From an uncultured Sutterella sp. (GTDB lineage: Bacteria; Pseudomonadota; Gammaproteobacteria; Burkholderiales; Burkholderiaceae_F), in the NCBI GenBank assembly GCA_900754475.1, contig CAAECY010000046.1, positions 1 to 64,000 of the forward strand: a stretch of DNA of 64,000 bases, written 5' to 3'. Within the stretch, counting starts at the first letter, position 1. Every line of letters begins with the position of its first letter. Made by a program: the position numbers and the translations under genes. Under the pieces are notes generated by a model. It saw only the letters and a program-made list of their open reading frames with translations. It made no database searches and was not told the DNA's origin. This document shows, piece after piece, positions 11,296-22,726 of the stretch.

Positions 11296-12519
11296 TCAGT
11301 AGTCTCCCACGAAGACGTTTCTCAGTCGACCGAAAAAGTTCGGCAAAGGTTTTTTTCCGTAGGAAGCGGTGTCGCTCAAGTCGCCCATTTCGGCGCAGCG
11401 GATGAGCCCCATCGCCACCGTCGCATCGGGTTGAAAGAGAACGGGCGTGTCGCCCTCGATGAACTGCGGGCAGCCGATGCGAACGCGTTTCCCGAGGAGG
11501 CGCCCCGCGGCGACGTCGATCCCCTTGAGGCTCGCGCCGCCCCCCGTCAAGACGACGAGTTCGATCGAATCGAAGACTTTCGCCTCGATGAGCGTGCGGC
11601 GATAGAGTTCGAAAAACTCCTTGACGCGCGCCTGGAGGGTCTTTGCGACGAGTTCGCGCAGATAGGGGCGGGGGCGTTTCCCGGCCTGAACGATTTCGCC
11701 CGGAAGCACGCGATCGGGGTCGCACGTCCCCGCCGACACCTTGAGCGCTTCGGCCTCGTCGAGTTCGACCCCGAGCACCATCGCAATGTCGCGCGTGAAG
11801 TATTCCGCGCCCCACGGGCGCACGTTCGAAAACGCGACGACCCCTTCGCGAAAGACCGCCATCGAGGTGGTTTCCGCGCCGATGTCGATCACGGCAGCGC
11901 CGCACGTTTTTTCCGTTTCTGTGAGCGTCGCCTGCGCGGCCGCCCAGGCGTGAGGCTCGTAGTCGACGAGCTCCAGCCCAGAGCGCTGCATGCAGCGCTT
12001 GAGGTTTTCCGCATTCGACGCGGACCCGTAGACCGCATGGACGAGCGCTTCGAGTTTCGACCCCGTCAAGCCCACGGGGCTCCGGGGCGCGATGACGTCG
12101 CCCACGCGGTAGCCCTGCGGAATGAGTTTCACGAGATCGCGCCCCTGACCCTGCTGGATCGCATTCTGTCGGGCGTTCACCTCCGCAAGCGTCACGTCTT
12201 CCTGGCGCACTTCGCGGCTGCGCGGCACGGCCGCGCCCGTACAGTTGTAACTCACCTGCGTCTGGCCGCCGATCGAGCCCCAGACGCGGTCGATCTTCAC
12301 GCCCGAGGTGTACTGCGCTTCGGAGACCGCCTTGCGAATCGAATGAACGGCCTCTTCGACATCGATCACCGTTCCCTGGCGAATGCCCTGCGAGCGCACG
12401 TTGCCGATCCCGAGCACGCGGTGAAATCCCTTGTCGTCGCCCGGACGGGCGACGACGCAGAGCACCTTGCTCGAGCCCACGTCGAGACTCACGATCACGT
12501 CGTTCGAATTGGTCGTCAT
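11296..12519 (-). CDS. ftsA: Cell division protein FtsA
   Basis: Actin-like ATPase that tethers FtsZ to the membrane and recruits later divisome proteins. 407 aa from the ATG at 12519. It has the phosphate-binding motif SLDVGSSKV, the inserted 1C domain in the middle, AAVIDIGAETTSMAVF, and LTGGGASLKGI near the C-terminus. The stretch before ftsZ ends in LRNVFVGDY, shorter than a typical amphipathic FtsA tail but plausible. An in-frame ATG at 12588 exists, but MTTNSNDVIVSLD fits the family better. No clear ribosome site is visible. Confidence 0.95.
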   Translation of the reverse strand: MTTNSNDVIVSLDVGSSKVLCVVARPGDDKGFHRVLGIGNVRSQGIRQGTVIDVEEAVHSIRKAVSEAQYTSGVKIDRVWGSIGGQTQVSYNCTGAAVPRSREVRQEDVTLAEVNARQNAIQQGQGRDLVKLIPQGYRVGDVIAPRSPVGLTGSKLEALVHAVYGSASNAENLKRCMQRSGLELVDYEPHAWAAAQATLTETEKTCGAAVIDIGAETTSMAVFREGVVAFSNVRPWGAEYFTRDIAMVLGVELDEAEALKVSAGTCDPDRVLPGEIVQAGKRPRPYLRELVAKTLQARVKEFFELYRRTLIEAKVFDSIELVVLTGGGASLKGIDVAAGRLLGKRVRIGCPQFIEGDTPVLFQPDATVAMGLIRCAEMGDLSDTASYGKKPLPNFFGRLRNVFVGDY

Positions 12520-12597
12520 GAAGTTTGGAATGTTGGAAATGCAGTCGTTCGAAGTCGGCCGCGACAAAACGGGTCGTCGCGGCAACATTGTGTCACA

Positions 12598-13719
12598 TTA
12601 ACCGGCCGAAAGCATTGCGGGCGCGGGAGTTGAGGGGGAAGCCTCTTGGCCGAGAGGCGCGCGCTCGAGGTTTTCCTCGGTGCCCGCATCGTCGCCCGCG
12701 TCGCTCGAATCGTCCGCCGCATCCTCGGGCGGCACCTCCGCGACGGGCGGCTCGACCGCGGCCGCACGGCGCTCGGCCACTTCCTTGAAGTGCTTGCGCA
12801 CGGCCGCCGCATCGGGGATCCCCGCGGCGAACGCCCCGGGGTACCGGGCGTCGATCGACGAGGGCGGCCCCTTCATGAGCTTCACCACCTGCGGGTACGA
12901 GTCGACGACGTCCTGCAGACGCTCTTCGACGGAACGGTTCGGATCGTCGCGACCGAGTTCGACGCGCGTCGGCGGCATCCAGTCGTTTTGCATGACGATC
13001 GACCAGCTTTCGCGGTCCGAATACTGGATGTCCGAAATCTGCGCGGGAATCGTCCCGACGATCTCGCGAAAGCGCTGATAGTTCCGCGCGATCCGTTCGA
13101 TCTGGGCGGCCGAGCCGTAAAAGTAAGGCAACGTCGCGCCGTCCGTCTGCTCCTCGGGGTTCGCCGAAAAGAGGACGCCCTCGGTACTCACGAGCCGTCC
13201 GTCTTCGTAGAGCGCCATCGCGCGGTGCACCTCGACGTCGATGCGAAGGCCCGAAGGCCAGACGCGACGCACGGTCGCGCGCTTCACCCAGGGGACCGTC
13301 TCGGCCGCACGGCGCACCGCTTCCAGGTCGGCCGTGAAGAAATTTCCGCTCAGCACGGGTTCGATCGCCGAGCGCATCCGATCGACGGGCACCTTTTGCG
13401 CGTCGCCCGCAAGTTCAAGTTCCGTCAATCGGAAGGCGTCGAGCTCCCGAACGGCTTTCCCCGCCCACTCGTAAGAGAGTACGGCCACGGTCCCGAGACC
13501 GAGCACGATCGCGCCGAGCGCGAACCGCCCCACCCAACGCCATCGGGCGGCGCGACGCTCGTTCGTCGTCTCCGTACTGTCGTCGCCGGGTTGCTCTTCG
13601 ATTCCGTCGTCGACGGGAATCTGAGAAAGGGCCTTCGATTCTGCGGCGTTCGTCTCGTCCTGCGGCACGGTTCTCTCTGCGGGCGGGTTGTGCGAATGGG
13701 CGGGTTGCGGTTCGGTCAC
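12598..13719 (-). CDS. ftsQ: Cell division protein FtsQ with an acidic C-terminal tail
   Basis: Single-pass divisome scaffold that links FtsL/B to the early ring. 373 aa, against about 240-280 usually. Residues 1-60 are cytoplasmic and charged, the membrane segment (GRFALGAIVLGLGTVAVLSY) is at about 63-83, and the POTRA domain then starts at FRLTELELAG, with VPWVKRATVRRVWPSGL well conserved. The last 75 or so residues are Ala/Pro/Glu/Asp-rich (EDAADDSSDAGDDAGTEEN) and look disordered. The start is a GTG 3 bases after the ddl stop. Confidence 0.93.
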   Translation of the reverse strand: MTEPQPAHSHNPPAERTVPQDETNAAESKALSQIPVDDGIEEQPGDDSTETTNERRAARWRWVGRFALGAIVLGLGTVAVLSYEWAGKAVRELDAFRLTELELAGDAQKVPVDRMRSAIEPVLSGNFFTADLEAVRRAAETVPWVKRATVRRVWPSGLRIDVEVHRAMALYEDGRLVSTEGVLFSANPEEQTDGATLPYFYGSAAQIERIARNYQRFREIVGTIPAQISDIQYSDRESWSIVMQNDWMPPTRVELGRDDPNRSVEERLQDVVDSYPQVVKLMKGPPSSIDARYPGAFAAGIPDAAAVRKHFKEVAERRAAAVEPPVAEVPPEDAADDSSDAGDDAGTEENLERAPLGQEASPSTPAPAMLSAG

Positions 13720-13722
13720 GAT

Positions 13723-14667
13723 TTACGCGTCGGTGCGGGCAAGCCCGAGCACCGTGAGGCAAAGCTCGGGGTAGTCCATCCCGACGGCGCGGGCGGCCAT
13801 CGGCACGAGCGAGTGCGGCGTCATGCCGGGGGAGGTGTTGATTTCAAGGAGCGCAAACGAGCCGTCCGGGCGCTGCATCACGTCGACGCGCGACCAGCCG
13901 CGGCAGCCGAGCGCGGCAAAGGCCGCCTCGACCGTGCGCATGAGTTCGGCGGCGCGCTCTTCGGGGAGGTTCGCCGGGCACTCGTAGCGCACGACGTCCG
14001 TGTAGTACTTGTTCTGGAAGTCGTAACTCCCTTCGGGAGCGACGATTTCGATGACGGGAAGGGCCTTGCCGTCGAGCACCGCCACCGTGAATTCGCGACC
14101 GAGAATGTACTCTTCGACGAGCACGTCTTCGTCGCCCGCGGCGGAAAGCGCCGTACGCAGCCGCTCGACCGTGAGGTCTTCCTTGTGAATCTTCGTCACG
14201 CCGATCGAGGAGCCGTCCTTCGCGGGTTTCACGACGAGACCCGTCGCGCCGAGTTCGGCAATCGCGCTTTCGAGCGCCGCCTCGTCGGCGTCGGGGTGCA
14301 GGAGCACGCCGCGCGGCACGGGGATGCCCGCCGCGCGCCAGACGGTCTTCGTGCGTTCCTTGTCGATGGCGGTCGCAGAAGCCGCGACGCCCGGGCCCGT
14401 ATAGGGGATGCCGAGGTAGTTGAGAACGCCCTGGATCGTGCCGTCTTCGCCGAGCTTGCCGTGAAGCGCGATGAAGGCGCGATCGAACCGCCCCGCTTCG
14501 AGTTCGGCGAGGCTGCTCGTCTTCGGATCGAACACCGTGACGTCGACACCGCGGGACTTGAGCGCCTTTTCAACGCCCGCGCCCGACATAAGGGAGACTT
14601 CGCGCTCGGAGGAAACGCCCCCCATCAGGAGGACGACGCGCCCGAGCTGATTCGTTTCGTTCGACAT
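13723..14667 (-). CDS. ddl: D-alanine-D-alanine ligase
   Basis: ATP-grasp enzyme that makes D-Ala-D-Ala for the peptidoglycan stem. 314 aa from the ATG at 14667, preceded by ACGGAGAA. Visible signatures are LLMGGVSSEREVSL, ALHGKLGEDGTIQG, the ATP-grasp lysine in VVKPAKDGSSIGV, and RVDVMQRPDGSFALLEINT with the metal-binding residues. It sits between murC and ftsQ, as ddlB does in most proteobacterial dcw clusters. Confidence 0.96.
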   Translation of the reverse strand: MSNETNQLGRVVLLMGGVSSEREVSLMSGAGVEKALKSRGVDVTVFDPKTSSLAELEAGRFDRAFIALHGKLGEDGTIQGVLNYLGIPYTGPGVAASATAIDKERTKTVWRAAGIPVPRGVLLHPDADEAALESAIAELGATGLVVKPAKDGSSIGVTKIHKEDLTVERLRTALSAAGDEDVLVEEYILGREFTVAVLDGKALPVIEIVAPEGSYDFQNKYYTDVVRYECPANLPEERAAELMRTVEAAFAALGCRGWSRVDVMQRPDGSFALLEINTSPGMTPHSLVPMAARAVGMDYPELCLTVLGLARTDA

Positions 14668-14702
14668 GAAAAATTTTCTCCGTTCGTTGGTGGTGTTCGG
14701 TC

Positions 14703-16097
<1,395 letters not shown>

Positions 16098-16176
16098 GGT
16101 TGCTCCTTTTTCGGATGACGTGCCCGGAGGATTTCGCCCCGCCGGACTCCGATGTAATGCTGTTCTTGTCGATGCC

Positions 16177-17265
16177 TCAGCGCGCGGCCTCTTCGATCAG
16201 GTCCGCGACGCGCTCCGCGGCGTCGGGGCGCGCGATCGAGCGGGCGGTCCGGGCGAGTTCGAGAATTTTCTCCCGCGTCATGCCTTCGAGCAGTTCCGTC
16301 ACGCGCTCGACCGTAAAGTCGGCCTGCTCGACGCAGATCGCCGCGCCGCGCTCCGCCATGAAGCGGGCGTTGCCGCGCTGGTGCGCGGTCGTTTTCGCAA
16401 CAAAGGGCACGAGCACCGCCGCCGCGCCCGCGGCGCAGAGTTCGGAAACGCTCGTCGCGCCCGCACGGCAGAGAACGAGGTCCGCCTCGGCGTACGAGGC
16501 CGCCATGTCGGTGATGAAGGGCACCACGTCGGCTTCGACGCCGAGCTCGCGGTACTTGGCGCGCACCGCTTCGTCGCGGTTCTTCCCCGTCTGATGGAGA
16601 ATCTTCGGACGGCGCTCCGCGGGAATGCGCGCGAGCGCTTCGGGGAGCACGTCGTTCAGAACCTGCGCGCCGAGGCTCCCGCCGAAAACGAAAAGCTTCA
16701 GGGGGCCCGTACGGCCCGCAAGACGCGTCTCGGGATCGGGAAGCGCCACGATGTCGGCGCGAACGGGGTTCCCCGTCGTATGGCCCTTTTTGCCCGCAAA
16801 GGAGCGGGCTCCGCCCGAAAAGCCGCACGCGAGCGACGTGCAGACGGGCATCAAGGTGTTGGTCGACATCAGGAGATCCGCGTCGCAATTCATAAGGACG
16901 AGCGGACGCCCGAGGCTCTTTGCGGCCCAGCCGACGGGAACGGCCACGTAGCCCCCCGTCGAAAAGACGACGTCGGGCTTTTCGCGACCGAGCGCCGAGC
17001 GGGCGCTCCCGAGCGCGCCGAGAAGCTTCATGCCGCCCTTGAGGGCGCCCAGGAGGCCCTTCCCTCGCACGCCCTGAAAGTTGAGACCCGTAAAGGGGAT
17101 ATCGTGACGCGCGACGAGTTCGGCTTCCATCCCGGTCGTCGTCCCGATCCAGGAGACGCTCCAACCGCGCTCGCGCATCACCTTTGCGACCGCAAGGCCC
17201 GGCATGACATGGCCGCCCGTACCGGCAGCGGCAATCACCAAATGTTTCTGCTTCGTGTTCGTCAC
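16177..17265 (-). CDS. murG: Lipid II synthase MurG
   Basis: Peripheral membrane glycosyltransferase that adds GlcNAc to lipid I to make lipid II. 362 aa. It has the N-terminal loop [43 protein letters not shown] and the donor-binding [14 protein letters not shown]. The frame is open far upstream, but the true start is the GTG at 17265, overlapping the ftsW stop in GTGA, with GGAGGT just before it. This implies translational coupling to ftsW. Confidence 0.96.
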   Translation of the reverse strand: MTNTKQKHLVIAAAGTGGHVMPGLAVAKVMRERGWSVSWIGTTTGMEAELVARHDIPFTGLNFQGVRGKGLLGALKGGMKLLGALGSARSALGREKPDVVFSTGGYVAVPVGWAAKSLGRPLVLMNCDADLLMSTNTLMPVCTSLACGFSGGARSFAGKKGHTTGNPVRADIVALPDPETRLAGRTGPLKLFVFGGSLGAQVLNDVLPEALARIPAERRPKILHQTGKNRDEAVRAKYRELGVEADVVPFITDMAASYAEADLVLCRAGATSVSELCAAGAAAVLVPFVAKTTAHQRGNARFMAERGAAICVEQADFTVERVTELLEGMTREKILELARTARSIARPDAAERVADLIEEAAR

Positions 17266-18467
17266 ACCTGACCTCCGCGCATCAAAATCTTGTTTTCCTT
17301 GTCCACCCGCAAGAGGAGCGCCACGGCGACGAGCCCCGACAAGAGGGCCGAGCCCCCGAAGCTCACGAAGGGCAGCGTCAGCCCCTTCGTCGGGAAGGCG
17401 CCCGAGGCGACCCCGACGTTGATGATCACCTGCACGCCGAACCAGAGACCGACGCCCTGAGCGAGAAGCCCCTGGAAGGGGCGTTCGAGCTTGATCGACT
17501 GTCGTCCGATCTCGAACGCCCGCCGGATGAGCCAGTAAAAAAGGAAAAGAACGAGGATAACACCAACAAAGCCCGTTTCTTCGGCGATCACCGCCATGAT
17601 GAAGTCCGTATGGGCCTCGGGAAGGTAATTGAGTTTTTCCACCGAGCCGCCGAGCCCGACCCCGAAGAGTTCCCCGCGCCCGAAAGCGATGAGCGAGTGC
17701 GAGAGCTGATAGGCCTGCCCGAGCACGTACTCTTCCGACCACGGGTCGAGGTACGCGAGAAAGCGCCCGAGTCGCCAGGGCGTCGCGTAGATCATCCACC
17801 CGACGAACGTGCACACGATCACAAGGACCGCAAGGAAGATGTTGATCGAGAGCCCGCCGAGAAAGAGGATCCCCATGATTTCCGCCGCAATCACGACGGT
17901 CGCCCCCAGGTCGGGCTGCTGAATGAGGAGGAAGGAAAGGAGCATCATCACCGCGGCCATCGGGAAAAAGCCCGACAGAAACGAGTGCATGTAGTCCTGC
18001 TTCTTCACCGTAAAGGCGGCCGTGAAGATGAGCGCGGCCACCTTCACCATTTCGGACACCTGCAGATTCATGAAGCCGAGCGTGATCCAGCGGCGGGCGC
18101 CGTTCACGGACTTGCCGAACCCCGGGATGAAGACCGCGACGAGCACGAGCACGGCCAGAACGCCGATCGGCACCGACCAGCGAAACCAGAAGCTCATCGG
18201 AATCCGATAGACGACGAGCGCGCACACCGTTGCAAAAGCGATGCTCGAGAGGTGTCGCACGAGGTAGGTCGTGCTCTCGACGCTGAAGCGCGGGCTCTCG
18301 GCAAAGGCGGTCGTCGCGGAAAAGACCATGACGGCGCCGATCGCAAGGAGCGCCACCACGCAGACGAGGACGTCCCAGTTGGGCCCGACGGGCGTGTTGT
18401 CGTAGAGCGACCAGTCGTTCGTCGCGCGCGACTTCAGGGGGTGAATCGAGGCGAGGGTCTTTTTCAC
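17262..18467 (-). CDS. ftsW: Septal peptidoglycan polymerase FtsW
   Basis: SEDS-family glycosyltransferase that polymerises lipid II at the septum with FtsI. 401 aa with about ten membrane segments. Family motifs are FSIEST-type SVESTTYLVRHL, VNGARRWITLG, QQPDLGATVV, LGQAYQLSHSLIAFGRGE, EAHTDFIMAVIAEETG and FVSFGGSALLSG. It overlaps murD by four bases at its start (ATGA) and murG at its end. Confidence 0.97.
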   Translation of the reverse strand: MKKTLASIHPLKSRATNDWSLYDNTPVGPNWDVLVCVVALLAIGAVMVFSATTAFAESPRFSVESTTYLVRHLSSIAFATVCALVVYRIPMSFWFRWSVPIGVLAVLVLVAVFIPGFGKSVNGARRWITLGFMNLQVSEMVKVAALIFTAAFTVKKQDYMHSFLSGFFPMAAVMMLLSFLLIQQPDLGATVVIAAEIMGILFLGGLSINIFLAVLVIVCTFVGWMIYATPWRLGRFLAYLDPWSEEYVLGQAYQLSHSLIAFGRGELFGVGLGGSVEKLNYLPEAHTDFIMAVIAEETGFVGVILVLFLFYWLIRRAFEIGRQSIKLERPFQGLLAQGVGLWFGVQVIINVGVASGAFPTKGLTLPFVSFGGSALLSGLVAVALLLRVDKENKILMRGGQV

Positions 18468-20008
18468 GACGCGCTTCCCCCGGCGGAGTCGGCTTCTTCA
18501 CGAGCACGAATGCGCTCGGCCGCCTCAATGAAACGGCGGCTGCGTTCGGCGTAGTCGCGGAACATGTCCCACGACGCACAGGCAGGCGACAGCAAGAGCA
18601 CGTCGCCCGGACGGCGGCGGGCCCACAGCACCTCGACCGCGTCTTCAAGCGTCGCGCAACGTTCGTGCGGGACGTCGACCAACACCTTTCCGATCGCCTC
18701 GGCGTCGCGCCCGATCAGGGCGGCGTAGGCCGCGGCGCCCGAGAGCGCTTCGCCGAGGGGCGCGAAGTCCTGGCCCTTCCCGTCCCCGCCGAGCACGATG
18801 AGAACGCGCCGCCCCTGGGCGGCAAAGCCCGAGACGGCCGCGATCACGGCGCCCACGTTCGTCCCTTTGGAGTCGTCGATGAAGTCGACCCCGTCGACCG
18901 TCATCACGTGTTCGACGCGGTGCGGCTCGCCCGAATAGGTTTCGAGAACGCGCAAGGGGCCGGCAAGCGACGCGCCGACCGCCTCCGCAAGCGCCAGCGC
19001 CGCCAGGGCGTTCATCGCGTTGTGGCGCCCCTGAATCTTGAGAGCCCCTTCGGGAAGGAGCGCTTCGACCGCGGGGGTTTCCTCCCCCGCAAGACGTCGG
19101 GCCGCGGCGCTCGCAGGCGCCGTCGCGGGAAGGCTCGGAACGTACGCAAGCCACACAAGGCCGTCGACGCGCATCAGGCCCGATTCGCCGGGACGATTGG
19201 GCACCCCCTGCCCGAAGGTGCGAACGCGCTTCGGGTCGACCCCGTCGGCGGACGCGGCCGAGAGCTTGTCGTCGCGATTCAAAACGCGCACCGTGTCTTC
19301 GGAGAAGATGCGGCGCTTCGCCTCGGCGTAGGCCGCCATGGAGCCGTGCCAGTCGAGGTGGTCTTCGGTCACGTTAAGGAGCGCCGCCGCGTCGCAACGC
19401 AGGCTCGACGTGGTCGCCAATTGGAAGCTCGAGAGTTCGAGCACCCACGCGTCGGGCAGCGTCCCCGCGTCCTCGGCCTTCAGGAGTTCGAGAACGGCGT
19501 TGGGCCCGATGTTGCCCGCGGCCTTGGCCGAGAGCCCCGCCGCTTCGAGCATCTTCGTCGTGAGTACGGTCGTCGTCGTTTTGCCGTTCGTCCCCGTGAT
19601 CCCCACCACCTTCGGGGCGTAGCCCGTTTCGGCCTTGAGGCGCGCGAGTTCGCGCGCGAAGCATTCGATCTCGCCGATCACCTCGATCCCGCAGGCGCGC
19701 GCACGCGCAACCAAGGGCGCGGCCGCGCCGAAGTCGGGCGAGAGCCCCGGAGACATGACGACGAGCTCCGCCCCGTCGAGGAGACTTTCCGGGAGCCCGC
19801 CCGTACGCACGTCGACCTCGGGGAAGCGTTCCGCCGCGGTCTTCGCGCCCGCGGGCGCTTCGCGCGTGTCGGCCGCCCGCACGGACCAACCGCGGCGAAC
19901 GAGGTATTCGATTGCGGCGAGTCCCGAGGCACCGAGACCGACGACGAGCGCCGTCCGGCGGGCGGACGGCGCGTTTTCCTGAGACTTCAACGACGTTTCC
20001 ATCGACAT
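18464..20008 (-). CDS. murD: UDP-N-acetylmuramoylalanine-D-glutamate ligase
   Basis: Adds D-Glu to UDP-MurNAc-L-Ala. 514 aa, slightly long. It has LVVGLGASGLAAIEYL at the N-terminus, the P-loop GITGTNGKTTTT, NVTEDHLDWHGS and DDSKGTNVGAV. An Ala-rich insert (PATAPASAAARRLAGEE) before the C-terminal domain explains the extra length. The ATG at 20008 has AAGGA upstream. Its stop overlaps the ftsW start. Confidence 0.97.
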   Translation of the reverse strand: MSMETSLKSQENAPSARRTALVVGLGASGLAAIEYLVRRGWSVRAADTREAPAGAKTAAERFPEVDVRTGGLPESLLDGAELVVMSPGLSPDFGAAAPLVARARACGIEVIGEIECFARELARLKAETGYAPKVVGITGTNGKTTTTVLTTKMLEAAGLSAKAAGNIGPNAVLELLKAEDAGTLPDAWVLELSSFQLATTSSLRCDAAALLNVTEDHLDWHGSMAAYAEAKRRIFSEDTVRVLNRDDKLSAASADGVDPKRVRTFGQGVPNRPGESGLMRVDGLVWLAYVPSLPATAPASAAARRLAGEETPAVEALLPEGALKIQGRHNAMNALAALALAEAVGASLAGPLRVLETYSGEPHRVEHVMTVDGVDFIDDSKGTNVGAVIAAVSGFAAQGRRVLIVLGGDGKGQDFAPLGEALSGAAAYAALIGRDAEAIGKVLVDVPHERCATLEDAVEVLWARRRPGDVLLLSPACASWDMFRDYAERSRRFIEAAERIRAREEADSAGGSAS

Positions 20009-20057
20009 GATGCGTGTTCCTTCGAAACGAACGAACCCTGAGGTAGAGCGGGCGCGA

Positions 20058-21212
20058 TCAGCGGATCTTGAGGGTCGAAAGACCGATCAGCACCAAAATG
20101 AACGTGATGATCCAGAAGCGCGTCACCACCTGCGTTTCCTTCCAGCCCTTGAGCTCGAAGTGGTGATGAATCGGCGCCATGAGGAAGATGCGCTTGCCGT
20201 GCGAGAGTCGGAAGTAGACCGTCTGAATCATGACGGAGAGCGTTTCGACGACGAACACCCCGCCCATGACGGCGAGAACGAGTTCCTGACGGGCGATGAC
20301 GGCCATCGTGCCGAGGCACCCGCCCAAAGCAAGCGCCCCCACGTCGCCCATGAAGACCTGAGCGGGATGCGCGTTGAACCAGAGGAAGGCCAAGCCCGCC
20401 CCCGCAAGCGCCGCCGCGATGATGACGAGTTCGCCCGCGCCCGGGATGTAGGGGAAGATGAGGTAGTTCGCGAAGTCGGGGCGCCCCACCACGTAGCAGA
20501 AGATCCCGAGGGCGGAACCGACGAGGACCGACGGGAGAATCGCGAGACCGTCCAGGCCGTCCGTGAGGTTCACGGCGTTCGACGAGCCCACGATCACGAC
20601 GTACGTGAAGGCCATGAAGCCGATCATCCCGAAGGGGAGCGCAATGTCCTTGAAGAAGGGGACGAGGAGGTGCAGGTTCGTGCTCACGTCAAGCGGAAAG
20701 CGCGCGTCGTACCAGGCGGAAAGCGTCTCCGCGAGCGTGCCGCCCGCCGGAACGCTCAGCGCGAAGACGAGGTAGAAGGCGGCCAAGAGCCCGATCACGG
20801 ACTGCCAGGCGAACTTTTCACGCGCGCTCATGCCGCGCGGATTGTGGTGCACGACCTTGCGGTAGTCGTCGATCCAGCCGACGATCCCGTAGCCGAGCGT
20901 CACGAAGAGCACCACCCAGATGAAGCGGTTCGAGAGGTCGGCCCAGAGGAGCGTCGACACCGTGATCGCCACGAGCATGAGGGCGCCGCCCATCGTGGGC
21001 GTGCCGTCCTTGACGAGGTGGGTCTTGGGGCCGCAGTCGCGCACCGCCTGCCCGAAGTGCATGGCGCGCAGCCGTCGGATCATCCAGGGACCCGCCGCAA
21101 AGCCGATGAAAAGCGCCGTGAGCGCTGCCATGAGCGCGCGCAGCGTGAGGTAGTTGAATACGCCGAACCCCGTGACGGAGCTCGACCAGTTGCGGAAAAG
21201 TTCAAGAAGCAT
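20058..21212 (-). CDS. mraY: Phospho-N-acetylmuramoyl-pentapeptide transferase
   Basis: Integral membrane enzyme that moves phospho-MurNAc-pentapeptide to undecaprenyl phosphate, making lipid I. 384 aa from the ATG at 21212, about ten membrane helices. Signatures are [17 protein letters not shown] (metal-binding Asp pair), [13 protein letters not shown] and [12 protein letters not shown]. It starts with MLLELFRNW, as in relatives. It lies 37 bases after murF. Confidence 0.97.
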   Translation of the reverse strand: MLLELFRNWSSSVTGFGVFNYLTLRALMAALTALFIGFAAGPWMIRRLRAMHFGQAVRDCGPKTHLVKDGTPTMGGALMLVAITVSTLLWADLSNRFIWVVLFVTLGYGIVGWIDDYRKVVHHNPRGMSAREKFAWQSVIGLLAAFYLVFALSVPAGGTLAETLSAWYDARFPLDVSTNLHLLVPFFKDIALPFGMIGFMAFTYVVIVGSSNAVNLTDGLDGLAILPSVLVGSALGIFCYVVGRPDFANYLIFPYIPGAGELVIIAAALAGAGLAFLWFNAHPAQVFMGDVGALALGGCLGTMAVIARQELVLAVMGGVFVVETLSVMIQTVYFRLSHGKRIFLMAPIHHHFELKGWKETQVVTRFWIITFILVLIGLSTLKIR

Positions 21213-21249
21213 GATGAAGGATGAGCATCGCGCCGCACGTGCGGCCGGC

Positions 21250-22707
21250 TCAGTTTTCGTTGGTGGGATTTCGGGGTGCGTCGTCGCGGCGCGCATGAAG
21301 TTCGAGAAGGCGGGCCACGACCCGATCGAACCCCATCGAATGACTCGCCTTCACGGTGAAAGCGGCCTTCGACGCGGGAAGTTCGGTGAGGTGTTCGAGC
21401 AGCTCCGCAACCGTCGCGAACCGGCGCGCACCCGCGCCGCAGGCTTCGGCCGCGTACTGCGAGAGTTCGCCGCACGTCCAGAGCGTAAGGCCCAATTCCC
21501 GAGCGTAAGCGCCCACTTCGGCGTGACAGGCGGGACCGTCTTTCCCGACCTCGCCCATGTCGCCCATGAGGAAGACCTTCGCGGGGCTCGGATCCTCGAC
21601 GAGAATCCGCATGGCGGCCTTCATGCTGTCGGGGTTCGCATTGTAGGCCTCGTCGTAAATCGTGATGTCGGAGCCGTCTTCGGTGCGAATCGCAGCGCCG
21701 CGGCCGCGAAGGGCGCGAAAGTTCGTGAGCGCCTCGACGATCGCTTCGTCCGGAATTCCGAGCGTGCGGGCGGCGAGCGCCGCCCCCGCCGCGTTGTGGC
21801 GGTTGTGTTCGCCCGCCATCCCGAAGGGAAAGACGAGGCACGCGGCGCCGCCCGGCGTGCGGTCCGAAAAGACGAGCACCGCGTCGCCCCGTTCGTCGAG
21901 CGTCATGCGGGCGTCGGCCTTGACCGTGGGGTCGGTCGCGAACGTGAGCGCACGCACGCCTCGGGCGCGCGCGATCGAGGCCCAGACGTCGCACGAGGCG
22001 TCGTCCGAGGGGTAGACGGCAAAGCCCGAATCGGGCAAGGCCGCTACGGCCAGGCCGTTTTCCCAGGCCGTTTCGCGTACGCCTGCGAGAAACTCCTGAT
22101 GTTCGCGCTGCGCGTTCGTCAGAAGCACCGTGTCGGGGCGGATCCAGTCCGCGAGGCGCGCGAGCTCTCCGGGGTGGTTCATCCCGGCTTCGACAACGGC
22201 GTACTCGGTTCCGTGCGGGAAGCTCAAGAGCGTCTGCGGCACCCCCACGTGGTTGTTGAAATTCCCCGCGGTCGAGGCGGTTCGATCGCCGTGCGCGGCG
22301 CGCAGGATCGCCGCCACCATCTGCGTGGTGGTGGTTTTTCCGTTGCTCCCCGCCACCGCGACGATGCGCGCGCCGAGCTCTCGGCGGTACCGTGCGGCGA
22401 TCGCCCCGTAGGCTTCGACCGTGTCGGCAACGACGAACTGTGCGATGTCGGCGTCAACGGGACGCGCGACGAGGGCCGCGGTCGCACCGCGACGGGCAAC
22501 GTCCGCGACGAAGTCGTGGCCGTCGAAGCGCTCGCCCGGCAGGGCGACGAAAAGCGTGCCCGGGCCCGCGCGGCGCGAATCCGAGAGGATCGCGTCGATC
22601 GCACCCTCGGGAAGCGTTTCGGGCGCCTTCAAAAGCAGCCCTTCGACCGCCTCGAGCGCCTCTTTGATCCACAGGGCGTCGAGGCTGAGACGTTGTACGG
22701 AACTCAT
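21250..22707 (-). CDS. murF: UDP-MurNAc-tripeptide-D-Ala-D-Ala ligase
   Basis: Attaches D-Ala-D-Ala to the UDP-MurNAc tripeptide, ending cytosolic precursor synthesis. 485 aa. It has [17 protein letters not shown] at the N-terminus, the P-loop [42 protein letters not shown] and MGDMGEVG. I prefer the ATG at 22707, preceded by GAGGAAG at a 6-base spacing, over the ATG at 22722. Confidence 0.97.
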   Translation of the reverse strand: MSSVQRLSLDALWIKEALEAVEGLLLKAPETLPEGAIDAILSDSRRAGPGTLFVALPGERFDGHDFVADVARRGATAALVARPVDADIAQFVVADTVEAYGAIAARYRRELGARIVAVAGSNGKTTTTQMVAAILRAAHGDRTASTAGNFNNHVGVPQTLLSFPHGTEYAVVEAGMNHPGELARLADWIRPDTVLLTNAQREHQEFLAGVRETAWENGLAVAALPDSGFAVYPSDDASCDVWASIARARGVRALTFATDPTVKADARMTLDERGDAVLVFSDRTPGGAACLVFPFGMAGEHNRHNAAGAALAARTLGIPDEAIVEALTNFRALRGRGAAIRTEDGSDITIYDEAYNANPDSMKAAMRILVEDPSPAKVFLMGDMGEVGKDGPACHAEVGAYARELGLTLWTCGELSQYAAEACGAGARRFATVAELLEHLTELPASKAAFTVKASHSMGFDRVVARLLELHARRDDAPRNPTNEN

Positions 22708-22726
22708 ACCGATCTTCCTCATTCGA

